Shown: positions 1-9,931, numbered from the stretch's first letter. The stretch is 64,000 bases of DNA from an uncultured Odoribacter sp. (GCA_900544025.1 UQTM01000002.1:29334-93333), one strand, 5' to 3'. The notes: generated by a model not told the origin, from the sequence alone. Program-made: numbers and translations.

Positions 1-2
1 CG

Positions 3-89
3 CTTGCGCGCATGGTGTGCAGTACCGTGGTTTCAGTGTTTTTCATCCTGCTTTATTATTTTATCGTGTTGAAGAAGAAGCAGAATTAA
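3..89 (+). CDS. mreD: C-terminal end of rod shape-determining protein MreD (partial)
   Basis: An open frame enters from the left edge and stops at TAA 87-89. It encodes a hydrophobic segment (VVSVFFILLYYFIVL) followed by a basic tail KKKQN, which is the expected end of an inner-membrane protein with its C-terminus in the cytoplasm. The call rests mainly on position: in Bacteroidales mreB-mreC-mreD normally precede mrdA and rodA, which follow here on the same strand after 58 bases. Only 28 codons are visible, so the family assignment is inference. Confidence 0.6.
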   Translation, partial: LARMVCSTVVSVFFILLYYFIVLKKKQN

Positions 90-147
90 CTGCATACGGG
101 AATGCCCGGCGGTTTTCAGTTTTTCAGATCCTCAAACAGATCATGTT

Positions 148-2004
148 ATGAATAAGTATTCACACCGGAAAGCCGTTATTTCAGCAATCATTATTTGTGT
201 TTGCTGCATTTATATTATTCGGTTATTTTATATGCAAGTGATCGACGATTCTTTTCAGGAAGAGGCGATCCGTAATTCTCAGCGGGTAACGACACAATAC
301 CCGGCCAGAGGGTTGATTTTCGACCGGAACGGTAAATTGCTGGTCGAAAATCAGCCGGCTTACGATCTGATGGTTGTTCCTTTACAAGTGAAGCCATTCG
401 ATACGACGGAATTAATCACCATCCTGAATATCGATAAAGACATACTTGAAAAGAGCTTAAAAAAATGCCGCCGCTACTCTCCTTATAAAGCTTCTATCCT
501 CATTTCCCAGATCACTGCGGACAAGTATGCTATTTTACAGGAAAAGCTCTACAAATATCCGGGATTTTTCATGCAAACCAGAACTTTACGTAAATACAAC
601 GTAAACCACTCGGCGGATGTCTTCGGATATATCGGGGAAGTAAGCCAGGCGCAAATCGATAAGGACAGCACGTATGCTTCCGGCGACTATGTCGGGATTA
701 ACGGCCTGGAAAGAAGTTATGAAAACACGCTCCGTGGAAAAAAAGGTGAAAAGATCATGCTGGTCGATAATTACAACCGGATCAAAGGGTCCTACAAAAA
801 CGGAGAATACGACAAACCGGCTATCGTGGGAGATAATATCACAACAACCCTCGACATCGATTTGCAGGAATATGCCTATCACCTTATGAGGAATAAAAAA
901 GGCGGTATTATTGCCATCGAACCTCAAACAGGAGAAATATTATTAAAAGTATCGAGCCCGGGGTATAACCCGCAACTAATGATCGGATTGGAACGGGGAC
1001 GGAATTATAAGAAATTAAGCGAAGACCCTAACCTTCCGCTTTTCGACCGTACGGTCAGTGCTACCTATCCTCCCGGTTCTATTTTCAAAACCGTGGTAGG
1101 ACTGATCGGGCTGGAGGAAGGAGTGATCGTTCCTCAAACCCGTTATGAATGTCACTTCGGTAATTATTTCAACGGGCAGTTGATGAAATGCCACGGACAT
1201 GAATCGCCTGTAGATCTGAAAGGGGGCATCAGAACTTCGTGTAATCCTTATTTTGTGAATGTTTTTCGCAGGACTTTGGAAAACAACCGATATGCCAGCG
1301 TCAGGGAAGCTTATGGCAAATGGCGGGAATATGTGATGTCGTTCGGCGTAGGACAAAAGCTGTGTCCCGATTTCTACAATGAAAAATCCGGGGATATACC
1401 TACCCAGCAAGCCTATGACAGGCAATTCCGCACCCAGGTCTGGTATTATACGTATTTCCGTTCCCTTGCCATCGGACAGGGAGAATTGATGCTGACCCCC
1501 ATGCAAATGGCGAATATCGTTGCAGGGATTGCGAACCGGGGACATTACATCACGCCTCATATCGTGAGACGTACCGATGAAAACTACGAACAGTTGAACA
1601 AGCATGAAATTCCCATTCAGAAAAAACATTTCGAAATAATCGTCGATGCGATGGAAGAAGCGGTGAAGACAGGAACAGGGCGTGTGGCTGCCGTCGATTC
1701 GGTGATTGTGTGTGGAAAAACAGGAACCATACAAAATCCACATGGAGACGATCATTCGGCATTTTTCGCTTTTGCTCCCAAAGAAAATCCGAAAATCGCC
1801 ATATTGGTTTACGTAGAAAACGGAGTTTGGGGTGCCAGGTATGCAGCTCCTATTGCCGGACTTTTATTGGATAAGTATTTGCACGGAAAGATTCCGGAAG
1901 GGAAAAAGTCTCTTGAAAAGAGTATGCTCGAAGCCGACCTGATTCATTCCCCGGCCGTACGAAATGCCAATGGGACGGCAACGACAACAGAAGACGAAGA
2001 ATAA
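148..2004 (+). CDS. mrdA: Penicillin-binding protein 2, cell-elongation transpeptidase
   Basis: Class B PBP of 618 residues that crosslinks peptidoglycan during lateral wall growth, working with RodA. One N-terminal membrane anchor is visible (about residues 9-28), then the pedestal region with the RGLIFDRNG motif, then the transpeptidase domain. The three active-site motifs are present: SIFK with nucleophile Ser311 and Lys314, SCN at 364-366, and KTG at 524-526, followed by TIQ where many PBP2s have TAQ. The protein has an acidic Thr/Glu tail. It lies between the mreD tail and rodA (12-base gap), the usual rod-complex operon. Confidence 0.95.
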   Translation: MNKYSHRKAVISAIIICVCCIYIIRLFYMQVIDDSFQEEAIRNSQRVTTQYPARGLIFDRNGKLLVENQPAYDLMVVPLQVKPFDTTELITILNIDKDILEKSLKKCRRYSPYKASILISQITADKYAILQEKLYKYPGFFMQTRTLRKYNVNHSADVFGYIGEVSQAQIDKDSTYASGDYVGINGLERSYENTLRGKKGEKIMLVDNYNRIKGSYKNGEYDKPAIVGDNITTTLDIDLQEYAYHLMRNKKGGIIAIEPQTGEILLKVSSPGYNPQLMIGLERGRNYKKLSEDPNLPLFDRTVSATYPPGSIFKTVVGLIGLEEGVIVPQTRYECHFGNYFNGQLMKCHGHESPVDLKGGIRTSCNPYFVNVFRRTLENNRYASVREAYGKWREYVMSFGVGQKLCPDFYNEKSGDIPTQQAYDRQFRTQVWYYTYFRSLAIGQGELMLTPMQMANIVAGIANRGHYITPHIVRRTDENYEQLNKHEIPIQKKHFEIIVDAMEEAVKTGTGRVAAVDSVIVCGKTGTIQNPHGDDHSAFFAFAPKENPKIAILVYVENGVWGARYAAPIAGLLLDKYLHGKIPEGKKSLEKSMLEADLIHSPAVRNANGTATTTEDEE

Positions 2005-2016
2005 AAACCACGCGCT

Positions 2017-3438
2017 ATGAACAGACAATCAGAGCTTTTAAAAAATATCGATTGGTTATCCATTTTCATGTACACCCTGTTGGTTTTCATGGGATGGCTG
2101 AATATTTACGCTGCTGTGTACAACGATAGCCATAGCAGCATATTCGATATTTCCCAAAAATACGGGAAACAGATCATTTGGATCGGCGCTTCTTTCGGCT
2201 TGGGTTTTATCATTATGCTGACGGATAGTAAATTTTTTACGGCCTTTTCTTTTATTATATATGGACTGATGATCGCCTTGCTGGCAGCAGTATTGGTTTT
2301 CGGTAAAGAGGTCAATGGAGCGAGGTCGTGGTTTGAAATCGGCAGTATCCGCCTGCAACCTGCCGAGTTTGCCAAATTTGCAACCTGTCTTGCCGTGGCG
2401 AATGTCATGAGCAGGCATGGCTTTAAAATGATGCGGTTCAGCAGTTTGCTCACTATCGGGATTTTACTGGCATTGCCTGCCCTTCTGATCATCAAACAAA
2501 ACGACACGGGTTCGGCCTTAGTATATAGTTCATTTATATTGGTGATGTACCGGGAAGGTTTGCACGGTTCGATTTTGTTACTCTGTTTCATGACGGTAGC
2601 CTTGTTTATTTTTACCCTGCTCTATCCGCCTATGACCGTACTTTTGCTAATCATCGGCGGAACGCTGATCGCTTTTCTTTATTATCGGCAAAATAAGCAT
2701 GAGTTTTACCGGATTATTATTTTTCTCGTAAGTTGTTTCCTGTTTTTATTATTTCTAAAATGGTTGTTAGACCTGCCTGTCAGCGATCATAAACTTTTGC
2801 TTATCTCCTACCTGCTTTGTAATTTGATAGGAATCTATTTTATTTATAAGCGTAAGATGCGGCACATTATGCTGGTGGTACTGGCTTCCTGGCTCTGTAT
2901 AGGGGCGACGATCGGAGTCGATTACGCTTTCGACAAATTGCAGCCCCACCAAAGAGATCGTATCAATAATTTGCTGGGTATCGAATCCGACCTTACCGGA
3001 GCGGGTTATAATGTAAACCAATCGAAGATCGCTATCGGTTCGGGAGGTTTTTCCGGAAAAGGTTTCTTACAGGGAACGCAGACCAAATTCAATTTTGTAC
3101 CGGAACAAAGTACCGATTTTATCTTCTGTACGGTAGGCGAAGAATGGGGATTTTTAGGAAGTACGGTTGTTATCGGGCTATTAATGGCATTTATTCTACG
3201 AATCATATACTTAGCGGAACGCCAGCGTTCCGATTTTTCCCGGATATATGGGTATGGTGTTGCTTCTATCCTCTTTTTCCATATGGCGATAAACATCGGC
3301 ATGACGATCGGGGTTGCTCCGGTAATCGGTATTCCGCTTCCCTTTTTCAGTTACGGAGGCTCTTCTTTGTGGGCTTTTACCATATTGATTTTTATTTTTC
3401 TGCGTTTGGACGCCAACCGCCTGCAAGTTTTCAGCTAA
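2017..3438 (+). CDS. rodA: RodA, SEDS-family peptidoglycan glycosyltransferase
   Basis: Polytopic inner-membrane protein of 473 residues that polymerises lipid II into glycan strands as the partner of PBP2. Many hydrophobic segments are visible, together with the SEDS signatures: NGARSWFEIG and QPAEFAK in the first half, FNFVPEQSTDFIF before the late loop, and the closing PLPFFSYGGSSLW motif. The Asp in STDF is at the position expected for the essential SEDS aspartate. A hydrophobic insertion in the middle (about residues 190-290) makes it longer than the E. coli protein, as is usual in Bacteroidetes. It is the last gene of the operon and a strong terminator follows. Confidence 0.95.
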   Translation: MNRQSELLKNIDWLSIFMYTLLVFMGWLNIYAAVYNDSHSSIFDISQKYGKQIIWIGASFGLGFIIMLTDSKFFTAFSFIIYGLMIALLAAVLVFGKEVNGARSWFEIGSIRLQPAEFAKFATCLAVANVMSRHGFKMMRFSSLLTIGILLALPALLIIKQNDTGSALVYSSFILVMYREGLHGSILLLCFMTVALFIFTLLYPPMTVLLLIIGGTLIAFLYYRQNKHEFYRIIIFLVSCFLFLLFLKWLLDLPVSDHKLLLISYLLCNLIGIYFIYKRKMRHIMLVVLASWLCIGATIGVDYAFDKLQPHQRDRINNLLGIESDLTGAGYNVNQSKIAIGSGGFSGKGFLQGTQTKFNFVPEQSTDFIFCTVGEEWGFLGSTVVIGLLMAFILRIIYLAERQRSDFSRIYGYGVASILFFHMAINIGMTIGVAPVIGIPLPFFSYGGSSLWAFTILIFIFLRLDANRLQVFS

Positions 3439-3464
3439 AGGAATTTTGTATAATATATTTTCAG

Positions 3465-3500
3465 AGCTTTGTAAGATGACAAACTTACAAAGCTTTTTTT
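3465..3500 (+). terminator. Rho-independent terminator after rodA
   Basis: An 11-base perfect inverted repeat (AGCTTTGTAAG / CTTACAAAGCT) with an 8-base loop is followed directly by a T-run. It ends the mreD-mrdA-rodA transcript. Confidence 0.85.
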
Positions 3501-3782
3501 ACGACAACATTCTTACCGGATCACCCTATTGCTAAATTCATCCGGATAAATTTTCAATTTTTATAATTTAAACTCCGATCCTATTTTCAAAATGTGGCAA
3601 TTGACATTTCTTTATAAACAAGGCTTTCTGTTTCGCGGAAACTCACCCATACACACCGTATTTCTGTAAATGTATTGTATTCGCGCCCTTTTACACCGCC
3701 GTTTTCTTTTAAAACATTTTTTTATACTTTACCGGAAATTCTTAAATAAACAAAATGTCCTCTGAAAAGACCGGAAAGGAAG

Positions 3783-3812
3783 TTTTTAAATAAGTAGAAA
3801 TTGTTATTTTTG
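3783..3812 (+). promoter_or_regulatory. Promoter-like element upstream of the calcium-type ATPase
   Basis: TATTTTTG at 3805-3812 fits the Bacteroidetes -7 element TAnnTTTG exactly. A T-run (TTTTT near 3783-3787) sits at the -33 spacing but lacks the final G. The gene starts 27 bases downstream. I see nothing else in the remainder of this 340-base intergenic stretch (3501-3839), which is AT-rich. Confidence 0.5.
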
Positions 3813-3839
3813 AAAAGAAATTAAAACAATGTACACTTC

Positions 3840-6479
3840 ATGGAATCCAAACACTATTCCGGCCTGACGAATGAGCAGGTAGAAGCAAGCCGGCAACGAT
3901 ACGGCAAGAATATTCTGACTCCTCCGGCCCGAACTCCCCTCTGGAAACTTTTTCTCGAAAAATTCAAAGATCCGATTATTAAAATCCTGTTAGCGGCGGC
4001 TCTGCTCTCCCTGATCATCTCGATTATTCACAACGAGTATGCCGAAACAATCGGGATTTTCGCTGCTATCTTTTTAGCAACAGGTGTCGCTTTCTGGTTT
4101 GAAATGGATGCCAACCGAAAATTCGAATTGCTAAACCAGGTGAATGACGATATATTGTATAAAGTGATCCGGAATGGGAACATTCACGAGGTCGCGAAGC
4201 AGGATATCGTAGTCGGAGATATTATCGTTCTTGAAACAGGTGAAGAAATTCCGGCAGACGGGGAATTGATTGAAGCCATTTCCCTGCAAGTCAATGAATC
4301 GACTTTGACAGGCGAGCCTGTCATCAGTAAAACGACCAATCCGGAACATTTCGATGAAGAGGCGACCTATCCTTCCAACCACATTCTGAGAGGCACGACC
4401 ATTGCCAACGGGCGGTGTATATATGAAGTAAAGGAGGTCGGCGATGCTACCGAATTCGGAAAAGTGGCTGAAAAAGCAACGGAAATCAACAAGGATAAAA
4501 CTCCGCTAAGCAAGCAATTGGAAAAACTGGCCCGCCTGATCAGTATTATCGGGTTCATCGTTGCAGGCCTGACATTCGGCGGATTACTCGTAAAAGATAT
4601 TCTGGCAGGGGTTTTCACCTCGGATAATCTTTTCACGCTGGAGTCTGCCGGACGAATCCTGCAATATTTTATGGTTGCGGTGACACTGATCGTCGTGTCA
4701 GTACCCGAAGGTTTACCGATGAGCGTTACATTAAGCCTTGCATTGAGCATGAGAAAGATGTTGAAAACCAACAATCTGGTACGCAAAATGCATGCCTGTG
4801 AAACGATGGGGGCAACCACGGTGATCTGTACCGACAAGACCGGAACCCTGACCCAAAATCAAATGCAGGTACATCAAACCAATTTTTATGCACTTGCCGG
4901 ACAAAAATTGGAGCAAGATGAAATCAGCACTTTAATTAAAGAGGGTATTTCGATGAATTCCACCGCTTTTCTGGATTATACCCTTCCCGATAAAATAAAA
5001 ACTTTAGGAAATCCGACCGAAGCAGCCTTGCTCCTCTGGCTTCATGGCCAGCAGGTAAATTACATGGACTACCGGGAACATACGGATATCGAGGAGCAAT
5101 TGACCTTCTCGACAGAACGGAAATATATGGCTACCCTCGTCAAATCCTCTTTGGGTGGAAAACAGATTCTATATGTTAAAGGCGCTCCTGAAATCCTTTT
5201 ATCCAAATGCCGGGATATTCGTTTGCCTGAAGGGAATAAACCGATAGCAGAATACCGGGCAACCATCGAAGAACAACTGCTCTCTTATCAAAATCAGGCG
5301 ATGCGGACATTGGGATTTGCCTATAAAGAAGTGTCACCGGAGCATAGCGACCTCGAAACGGAGTCGTCTTCTGATTTGACATTCTTAGGTATTGCCGCGA
5401 TCGCCGACCCTATACGTCCCGACGTGCCTGCAGCCGTCGCCCAATGTCTGCATGCCGGAATCCAGGTTAAAATCGTTACCGGGGACACTCCCGCTACCGC
5501 CAGGGAAATCGGCCGGCAGATCGGAATATGGGAAGCCGGCGATACCGAAGAGCAGCTTATCACCGGAACGGATTTTGAAAAACTGCCGGACGAAGAAGCC
5601 GCCCAACGGGTCTTAAAGTTAAAGATCATGTGCCGTGCCCGCCCCACGGATAAACAACGGCTGGTAGAGCTGCTCAAACGTTCGGGGGCAGTGGTAGCCG
5701 TGACCGGAGACGGCACGAACGACGCTCCCGCCCTGAATCATGCCGATGTCGGCCTGTCGATGGGCACGGGTACTTCGGTCGCCAAAGAAGCAAGCGATAT
5801 CACTCTGCTCGACGATTCGTTCAACAGCATCGCCACCGCTGTTATGTGGGGACGGTCTCTTTACCACAATATACAACGTTTTATACTGTTTCAATTAACC
5901 ATCAACCTTTCCGCCCTTTTGATCGTATTGCTGGGGTCTTTGTTGGGACATCAGCTCCCCCTGACCGTTACGCAAATGCTATGGGTGAACATGATTATCG
6001 ATACCTTTGCTGCCGCAGCTCTCGCATCACTCCCTCCGAATCCTAACGTTATGAATGAAAAACCGCGAAAATCGTCGGATTTTATCATCACCCGCAAGAT
6101 GCAACACCATATCCTGGGTATAGGCATCACTTTCACGGTTTTACTTTTAGGAATGATGTATTATTTCACCAACGAGCAAGGAGACATTTCGCGGTACGAT
6201 CTATCTGTATTCTTCACCACTTTCGTCATGTTGCAGTTTTGGAATATGTTCAATGCCAAAGCTTTCTTATCCGGTGGCTCCGCCTTTAAAAACCTGAAAG
6301 GAAGTGCCGGATTCCTGATCGTGATGCTAATTATTCCGATCGGTCAATTCCTGATCGTAGAATTCGGAGGCGATGTTTTCAGAACCGTGCCTCTCACCCT
6401 CCGGGATTGGGGGATGATCATAGGGGCGACCTCTTTGGTTTTATGGATCGGGGAACTCATGAGGCTATTAAAAAAATAA
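3840..6479 (+). CDS. Calcium-translocating P-type ATPase (P2 type)
   Basis: Ion pump of 879 residues that uses ATP to move Ca2+ across the inner membrane. Visible in order: N-terminal cation-ATPase domain, the actuator motif TLTGEPV, membrane helix 4 with PEGLP, the phosphorylation motif DKTGT with Asp332, the nucleotide-binding motif KGAPE, TGDTPATA, and the hinge TGDGTNDAPAL. A late membrane motif, LWVNMIIDTFAAAALASLPP, has the Asn and Asp expected in PMCA-type calcium sites. Length fits bacterial calcium ATPases. It stands alone, with a promoter-like element before it and a terminator after it. Calcium specificity is inferred from family motifs. Confidence 0.9.
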   Translation: MESKHYSGLTNEQVEASRQRYGKNILTPPARTPLWKLFLEKFKDPIIKILLAAALLSLIISIIHNEYAETIGIFAAIFLATGVAFWFEMDANRKFELLNQVNDDILYKVIRNGNIHEVAKQDIVVGDIIVLETGEEIPADGELIEAISLQVNESTLTGEPVISKTTNPEHFDEEATYPSNHILRGTTIANGRCIYEVKEVGDATEFGKVAEKATEINKDKTPLSKQLEKLARLISIIGFIVAGLTFGGLLVKDILAGVFTSDNLFTLESAGRILQYFMVAVTLIVVSVPEGLPMSVTLSLALSMRKMLKTNNLVRKMHACETMGATTVICTDKTGTLTQNQMQVHQTNFYALAGQKLEQDEISTLIKEGISMNSTAFLDYTLPDKIKTLGNPTEAALLLWLHGQQVNYMDYREHTDIEEQLTFSTERKYMATLVKSSLGGKQILYVKGAPEILLSKCRDIRLPEGNKPIAEYRATIEEQLLSYQNQAMRTLGFAYKEVSPEHSDLETESSSDLTFLGIAAIADPIRPDVPAAVAQCLHAGIQVKIVTGDTPATAREIGRQIGIWEAGDTEEQLITGTDFEKLPDEEAAQRVLKLKIMCRARPTDKQRLVELLKRSGAVVAVTGDGTNDAPALNHADVGLSMGTGTSVAKEASDITLLDDSFNSIATAVMWGRSLYHNIQRFILFQLTINLSALLIVLLGSLLGHQLPLTVTQMLWVNMIIDTFAAAALASLPPNPNVMNEKPRKSSDFIITRKMQHHILGIGITFTVLLLGMMYYFTNEQGDISRYDLSVFFTTFVMLQFWNMFNAKAFLSGGSAFKNLKGSAGFLIVMLIIPIGQFLIVEFGGDVFRTVPLTLRDWGMIIGATSLVLWIGELMRLLKK

Positions 6480-6484
6480 TATGG

Positions 6485-6512
6485 AAAGTGTGCTGCAAAG
6501 CACACTTTTTTT
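6485..6512 (+). terminator. Rho-independent terminator after the P-type ATPase
   Basis: A perfect 10-base stem AAAGTGTGCT / AGCACACTTT with a GCAA tetraloop is followed by T residues, six bases after the ATPase stop codon. Confidence 0.85.
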
Positions 6513-6547
6513 ATGCCGGTTTCCCTTGGAATTTTATCTTCCCGCGA

Positions 6548-6576
6548 TTGGGATTTTAAGAATATTGTTATCTTTG
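6548..6576 (+). promoter_or_regulatory. Promoter of the Nudix hydrolase gene
   Basis: TTG at 6548-6550, an 18-base spacer and TATCTTTG at 6569-6576 match the Bacteroidetes -33/-7 promoter pattern. The start codon is 49 bases further on. Confidence 0.65.
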
Positions 6577-6625
6577 TTGGAAACGCACTTTATCGACAAA
6601 TTGGTATATTTTAAGAGCGACAAAA

Positions 6626-7267
6626 ATGAGACCGAAACGAATCAGGACTGCATTGTATAATGTGTTGCCGGGAGAAAAAGCCCATAGCACGATGGCTCCC
6701 CGTCCCAAAATAATTGAAGGTGTAGAGGGTATTCATCCCACGCCTCCTGTCAATAGTGCCGTGCTTGCCCTGATTATTCCCTTTGAAAACGATCTGGCCA
6801 TTCCTTTCATCAAGCGTTCCAATTTCGGAAGGTATCACCGGGGACAAATTGCTTTGCCCGGAGGCAAAATGGAAATGAGCGATGCCGATGCCTTGCAGAC
6901 CGCTTTGCGCGAATGTCACGAGGAAATCGGAGTGCCGGAAGAAAAAGTCTCTATCTTAGGAGTATTGAGCGATATTTATATCCCACTCAGTAATTATAAC
7001 ATCACTCCCATTGTCGGCACTACGCTGAAATTACCGGATTTTAAACTTTCGGAAAACGAAGTGGAAAAGGTAATCATGGTGAAGCTTTGCGATCTTTTCG
7101 ACGATCAAAACAAAGCCACTACCACGTTTTTACGTAATGGTCATGAGATTATAGCTCCCGGTTATAAAATCGGAGAAAACTTCATTTGGGGAGCAACGGC
7201 TATGATTATCGCCGAATTGGAACAATTAATGAAAACCAACACATTTAATCACTTGGGGAAGTTATGA
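6626..7267 (+). CDS. Nudix hydrolase, coenzyme A pyrophosphatase-like (NudL/YeaB type)
   Basis: Protein of 213 residues expected to hydrolyse a nucleoside diphosphate linked to another moiety, most likely CoA or its derivatives. The sequence shows GQIALPGGKME followed by a Nudix box region ending ALRECHEEIGV, the arrangement of the NudL/YeaB subgroup. The glutamates of REC-HEE are the expected metal ligands. It has its own promoter-like element and is convergent with bioC; the two coding regions overlap by six bases at their 3' ends. The family is clear; the substrate is inferred. Confidence 0.85.
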   Translation: MRPKRIRTALYNVLPGEKAHSTMAPRPKIIEGVEGIHPTPPVNSAVLALIIPFENDLAIPFIKRSNFGRYHRGQIALPGGKMEMSDADALQTALRECHEEIGVPEEKVSILGVLSDIYIPLSNYNITPIVGTTLKLPDFKLSENEVEKVIMVKLCDLFDDQNKATTTFLRNGHEIIAPGYKIGENFIWGATAMIIAELEQLMKTNTFNHLGKL

Positions 7268-8041
7268 TTTTCGTTTCCGGCATACCCAATAAACCGGATG
7301 ATAGGTTAAAGGATACCCTTTTTTATCTGTATTCCAATACGAAGAATATTTCCGGACAAATCGATCCATCTGTCCTTTAGTCCGTATCTGCGGTTCGGAA
7401 GTTGCATTTACCCCCGTATTCTTTATATGCCTGAGCACTTCTAAGGGTGAGTTAAAATAAAGGGTATGAACCTCTTCTTCCTCATGCAGGACTTCAAAAT
7501 GCGGAGATAAAATTTCCTTCCATCCGGTAGAAGAAAGATAAGTCAGTCCCTGACCACTCACCTGGCGTAATTCTTTCAGATTATCCTGTCCGAAAGTACT
7601 GAAAACCAGAAAGCCGTCGGCAGCTAAATGACCGGAGAGTTTTTTCAACGTATTTTCCGGCCGGGAAAACCATTGAAAAGTAGAACTTGAAACAATCATT
7701 CCATACTGCCCGGCAAGAGATACCGTTTCAATATCTCCCAGGATGCAATGCTCATTGGGTATGGTACATCTATCGGCTGTTTTACGACACATCTCCGGAA
7801 CTAAATCGTTAATATACAATTTATTTATAGAGAAATCATTTAACAAAGCCGAGGTAAGCAAGCCCGTACCGCATCCGATTTCTAAAATCTTTACCGGACA
7901 AGGCCCTATATACTCCTGTAAGAGTGTACAAAGTTTAGTTACGATGCTTTTTTGTACAATAGCATTTTCATCATAACTCTCTACACTTCGCCTAAACCGG
8001 CATAGAACATCCGCCTTATCGATCATTTTAATAGTTGTCAT
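7262..8041 (-). CDS. bioC: Malonyl-ACP O-methyltransferase BioC
   Basis: SAM-dependent methyltransferase of 259 residues that methylates malonyl-ACP so that the fatty-acid machinery can build the pimeloyl chain of biotin. The SAM motif ILEIGCGTG is clear, and FRRSVESYDENA near the N-terminus is typical of BioC. The frame stays open upstream to an ATG at 8104, but that would overlap bioG by about 60 bases. The ATG at 8041 lies one base after the bioG stop and gives the usual BioC N-terminus, so I chose it. It is the last gene of the biotin cluster. Confidence 0.88.
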   Translation of the reverse strand: MTTIKMIDKADVLCRFRRSVESYDENAIVQKSIVTKLCTLLQEYIGPCPVKILEIGCGTGLLTSALLNDFSINKLYINDLVPEMCRKTADRCTIPNEHCILGDIETVSLAGQYGMIVSSSTFQWFSRPENTLKKLSGHLAADGFLVFSTFGQDNLKELRQVSGQGLTYLSSTGWKEILSPHFEVLHEEEEVHTLYFNSPLEVLRHIKNTGVNATSEPQIRTKGQMDRFVRKYSSYWNTDKKGYPLTYHPVYWVCRKRKS

Positions 8042-8042
8042 T

Positions 8043-8717
8043 TTAATTTCCGGACTGTGTGAATTTAATTCCAAGAATGTGTTCCCACTCTTTAAAACCG
8101 GCAAACGGATAATGCCCTCCCGGCAGAAAAGTCACCGGGACTTTTCCTTGCCACCAATTCAACTGATTTTCTACGGGAAAGATTACATCTTTTTCCGATA
8201 CATATACTTTATTCCATGAATAGCATTTTTCACACCCATAGCTTTGTTTTTCAATAAGGACAAGCTCTTCGCACTGATCTTCGAGTTCCCGGGTCGGCAA
8301 ACACCCTTTCAAAAATTGCCTTTCTTCATCCGTTACGGCCATACGGGAAAAGAATTTTTCTCTTCCCCGGATATTCATTCCTTTTTCGGTCAATCGATAT
8401 ACTTTAACCGGAATCCCATATAAATTGTCCACAGGCCTTTCCGTACCATTCAGCGCCACAGCCCAACGGGGCCGGACATTGAAGTGGGGCACAACACACG
8501 AAGCCGCCCACACCCCCATAGACCAGGCCACAACATATACTTCCCGGTATTCCCTCAAATCGGGCAGGTTATCATGCGACAGGATACGATAATCGTAAAA
8601 CATAACCACATCGGCATCCGTTTCCAAATGGGAAACAGCAGATGCATCCATCCCCCAGCCATTGAAGAAAACAATGACCTGCCCCGCTCCTTTTTTTACC
8701 AGCCACTCTATTCGCAT
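8043..8717 (-). CDS. bioG: Pimeloyl-ACP methyl ester esterase BioG (DUF452)
   Basis: Alpha/beta-hydrolase of 224 residues that removes the methyl group added by BioC, ending the pimeloyl cycle. NGWGMD near the N-terminus is characteristic of the DUF452/BioG family. The nucleophile elbow is AWSMG, with Ser at about residue 80, and a His sits in GGHYPF near the C-terminus. It lies 30 bases after bioF and one base before bioC. BioG is one of several interchangeable esterases (BioH, BioK, BioJ); a BioG partner for BioC is usual in Bacteroidetes. Confidence 0.88.
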   Translation of the reverse strand: MRIEWLVKKGAGQVIVFFNGWGMDASAVSHLETDADVVMFYDYRILSHDNLPDLREYREVYVVAWSMGVWAASCVVPHFNVRPRWAVALNGTERPVDNLYGIPVKVYRLTEKGMNIRGREKFFSRMAVTDEERQFLKGCLPTRELEDQCEELVLIEKQSYGCEKCYSWNKVYVSEKDVIFPVENQLNWWQGKVPVTFLPGGHYPFAGFKEWEHILGIKFTQSGN

Positions 8718-8747
8718 ACTTTTAAGCTAATTTTAGAATCTATGGGA

Positions 8748-9905
8748 CTATTCCAGGCACTCTAAAAATTCAAATAAACACTCGTAATCTTCGGTAGGAA
8801 TGGAAGCGTTGAGTGAAAAACGAATACGTGCTTCATTTTTCGGTACGGTAGGATACCTCACGGGCAACACGAAGAAACCGTTATCCCGGAGTAATTCCGA
8901 CATCTCCACACTATTTTCATTCGAGCCGCAAATCATAGGTACGATATGCGATTCACCTTTGGTTTCGAATCCCCGTTCCTGGAGCACACATCGTAATTTT
9001 GCCGATATCTCTGCCAATTTTATCCTCAAATCGTAAAAATCAGGCATACGATTCAGTACAAAACGTGTCCAGGCTACATTCACCGGAGGCAAAGCCGTCG
9101 TAAAAATCAGGCTGCGCTGGGTATTGATCAGAAATTCCCGGAAAAGTCCCTCACACACCACAAAAGCTCCCATGGAAGCAAACGCTTTGCCGAAAGTTCC
9201 TACAATAAAATCGATATCTTCCGTACATGCCTGTTCTTCGCAGCAACCTAAACCGTTCGTTCCCCTCACTCCTACAGCATGAGCTTCATCCACATACAAG
9301 AATGCGTCGAATTCCTTTTTAATTTCGCACAATTGCTGCAGATCGGCAATATCCCCGTCCATACTGAATACCGATTCGGTTACAATAAATACATTCTCAT
9401 ATTTCTCCCGGTGCTGTACCAGCAAATTCCGCAAATGCTCGTAATCCGAATGGCGATAACGCACCATTTCCGCTTCACTCAGCATTAATCCGTCGATAAT
9501 ACTGGCATGCACCAGTTTATCGGCCACAATCAGGTCTTTTTTTCCCGTTAGGGCGGGCAATATCCCGATATTGGCATGATAGCCGGAATTAAACACCAGG
9601 GCAGCCTCTTTATCGTAAAGATCGGCCAAATCATTTTCCAGCATTTTATAGTATTCATGATTCCCTGAAAGCAAACGGGACGAAACAGCACTGTAAGGTA
9701 AGGCCATGACATCGGTCTCCGCCCTGAATTCCTGGATCAAACGGGGATTGGAAGACAAACCCAAATAGTCGTTCGAAGAAAGGTTCAACATTTCCCGCCC
9801 TTCGTCGTGAATCAAAAAACCATTATGCTGTATATCACGCAACCAACGATAATTGCCGGCTTCTTTTATTTTATTCAGCTTACTGCTGTATCTCTCTTTA
9901 TTCAT
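8748..9905 (-). CDS. bioF: 8-amino-7-oxononanoate synthase BioF
   Basis: PLP-dependent enzyme of 385 residues that condenses pimeloyl-ACP (or pimeloyl-CoA) with L-alanine. The PLP lysine is in GTFGKAFASMG. The N-terminal substrate region (NLSSNDYLGL), the FNSGYHAN motif and the DEAHAVGVRG cofactor motif are all present. Length is normal. It is preceded by a well-formed promoter in the 63-base gap after bioA, so bioF-bioG-bioC may be transcribed separately from bioB-bioA. Confidence 0.93.
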   Translation of the reverse strand: MNKERYSSKLNKIKEAGNYRWLRDIQHNGFLIHDEGREMLNLSSNDYLGLSSNPRLIQEFRAETDVMALPYSAVSSRLLSGNHEYYKMLENDLADLYDKEAALVFNSGYHANIGILPALTGKKDLIVADKLVHASIIDGLMLSEAEMVRYRHSDYEHLRNLLVQHREKYENVFIVTESVFSMDGDIADLQQLCEIKKEFDAFLYVDEAHAVGVRGTNGLGCCEEQACTEDIDFIVGTFGKAFASMGAFVVCEGLFREFLINTQRSLIFTTALPPVNVAWTRFVLNRMPDFYDLRIKLAEISAKLRCVLQERGFETKGESHIVPMICGSNENSVEMSELLRDNGFFVLPVRYPTVPKNEARIRFSLNASIPTEDYECLFEFLECLE

Positions 9906-9931
9906 GGTGTTGCAATTTATAATTCTGTAAA

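Noticed and set aside
1015..1755. Minus-strand ORF of 246 codons inside mrdA
   Set aside because: Opposite a gene with all three PBP motifs; the composition is that of a complementary-strand shadow.
8042..8104. Longer BioC start at 8104
   Set aside because: It would overlap bioG by about 60 bases and add residues not typical of BioC; ATG 8041 gives normal coupling with bioG.
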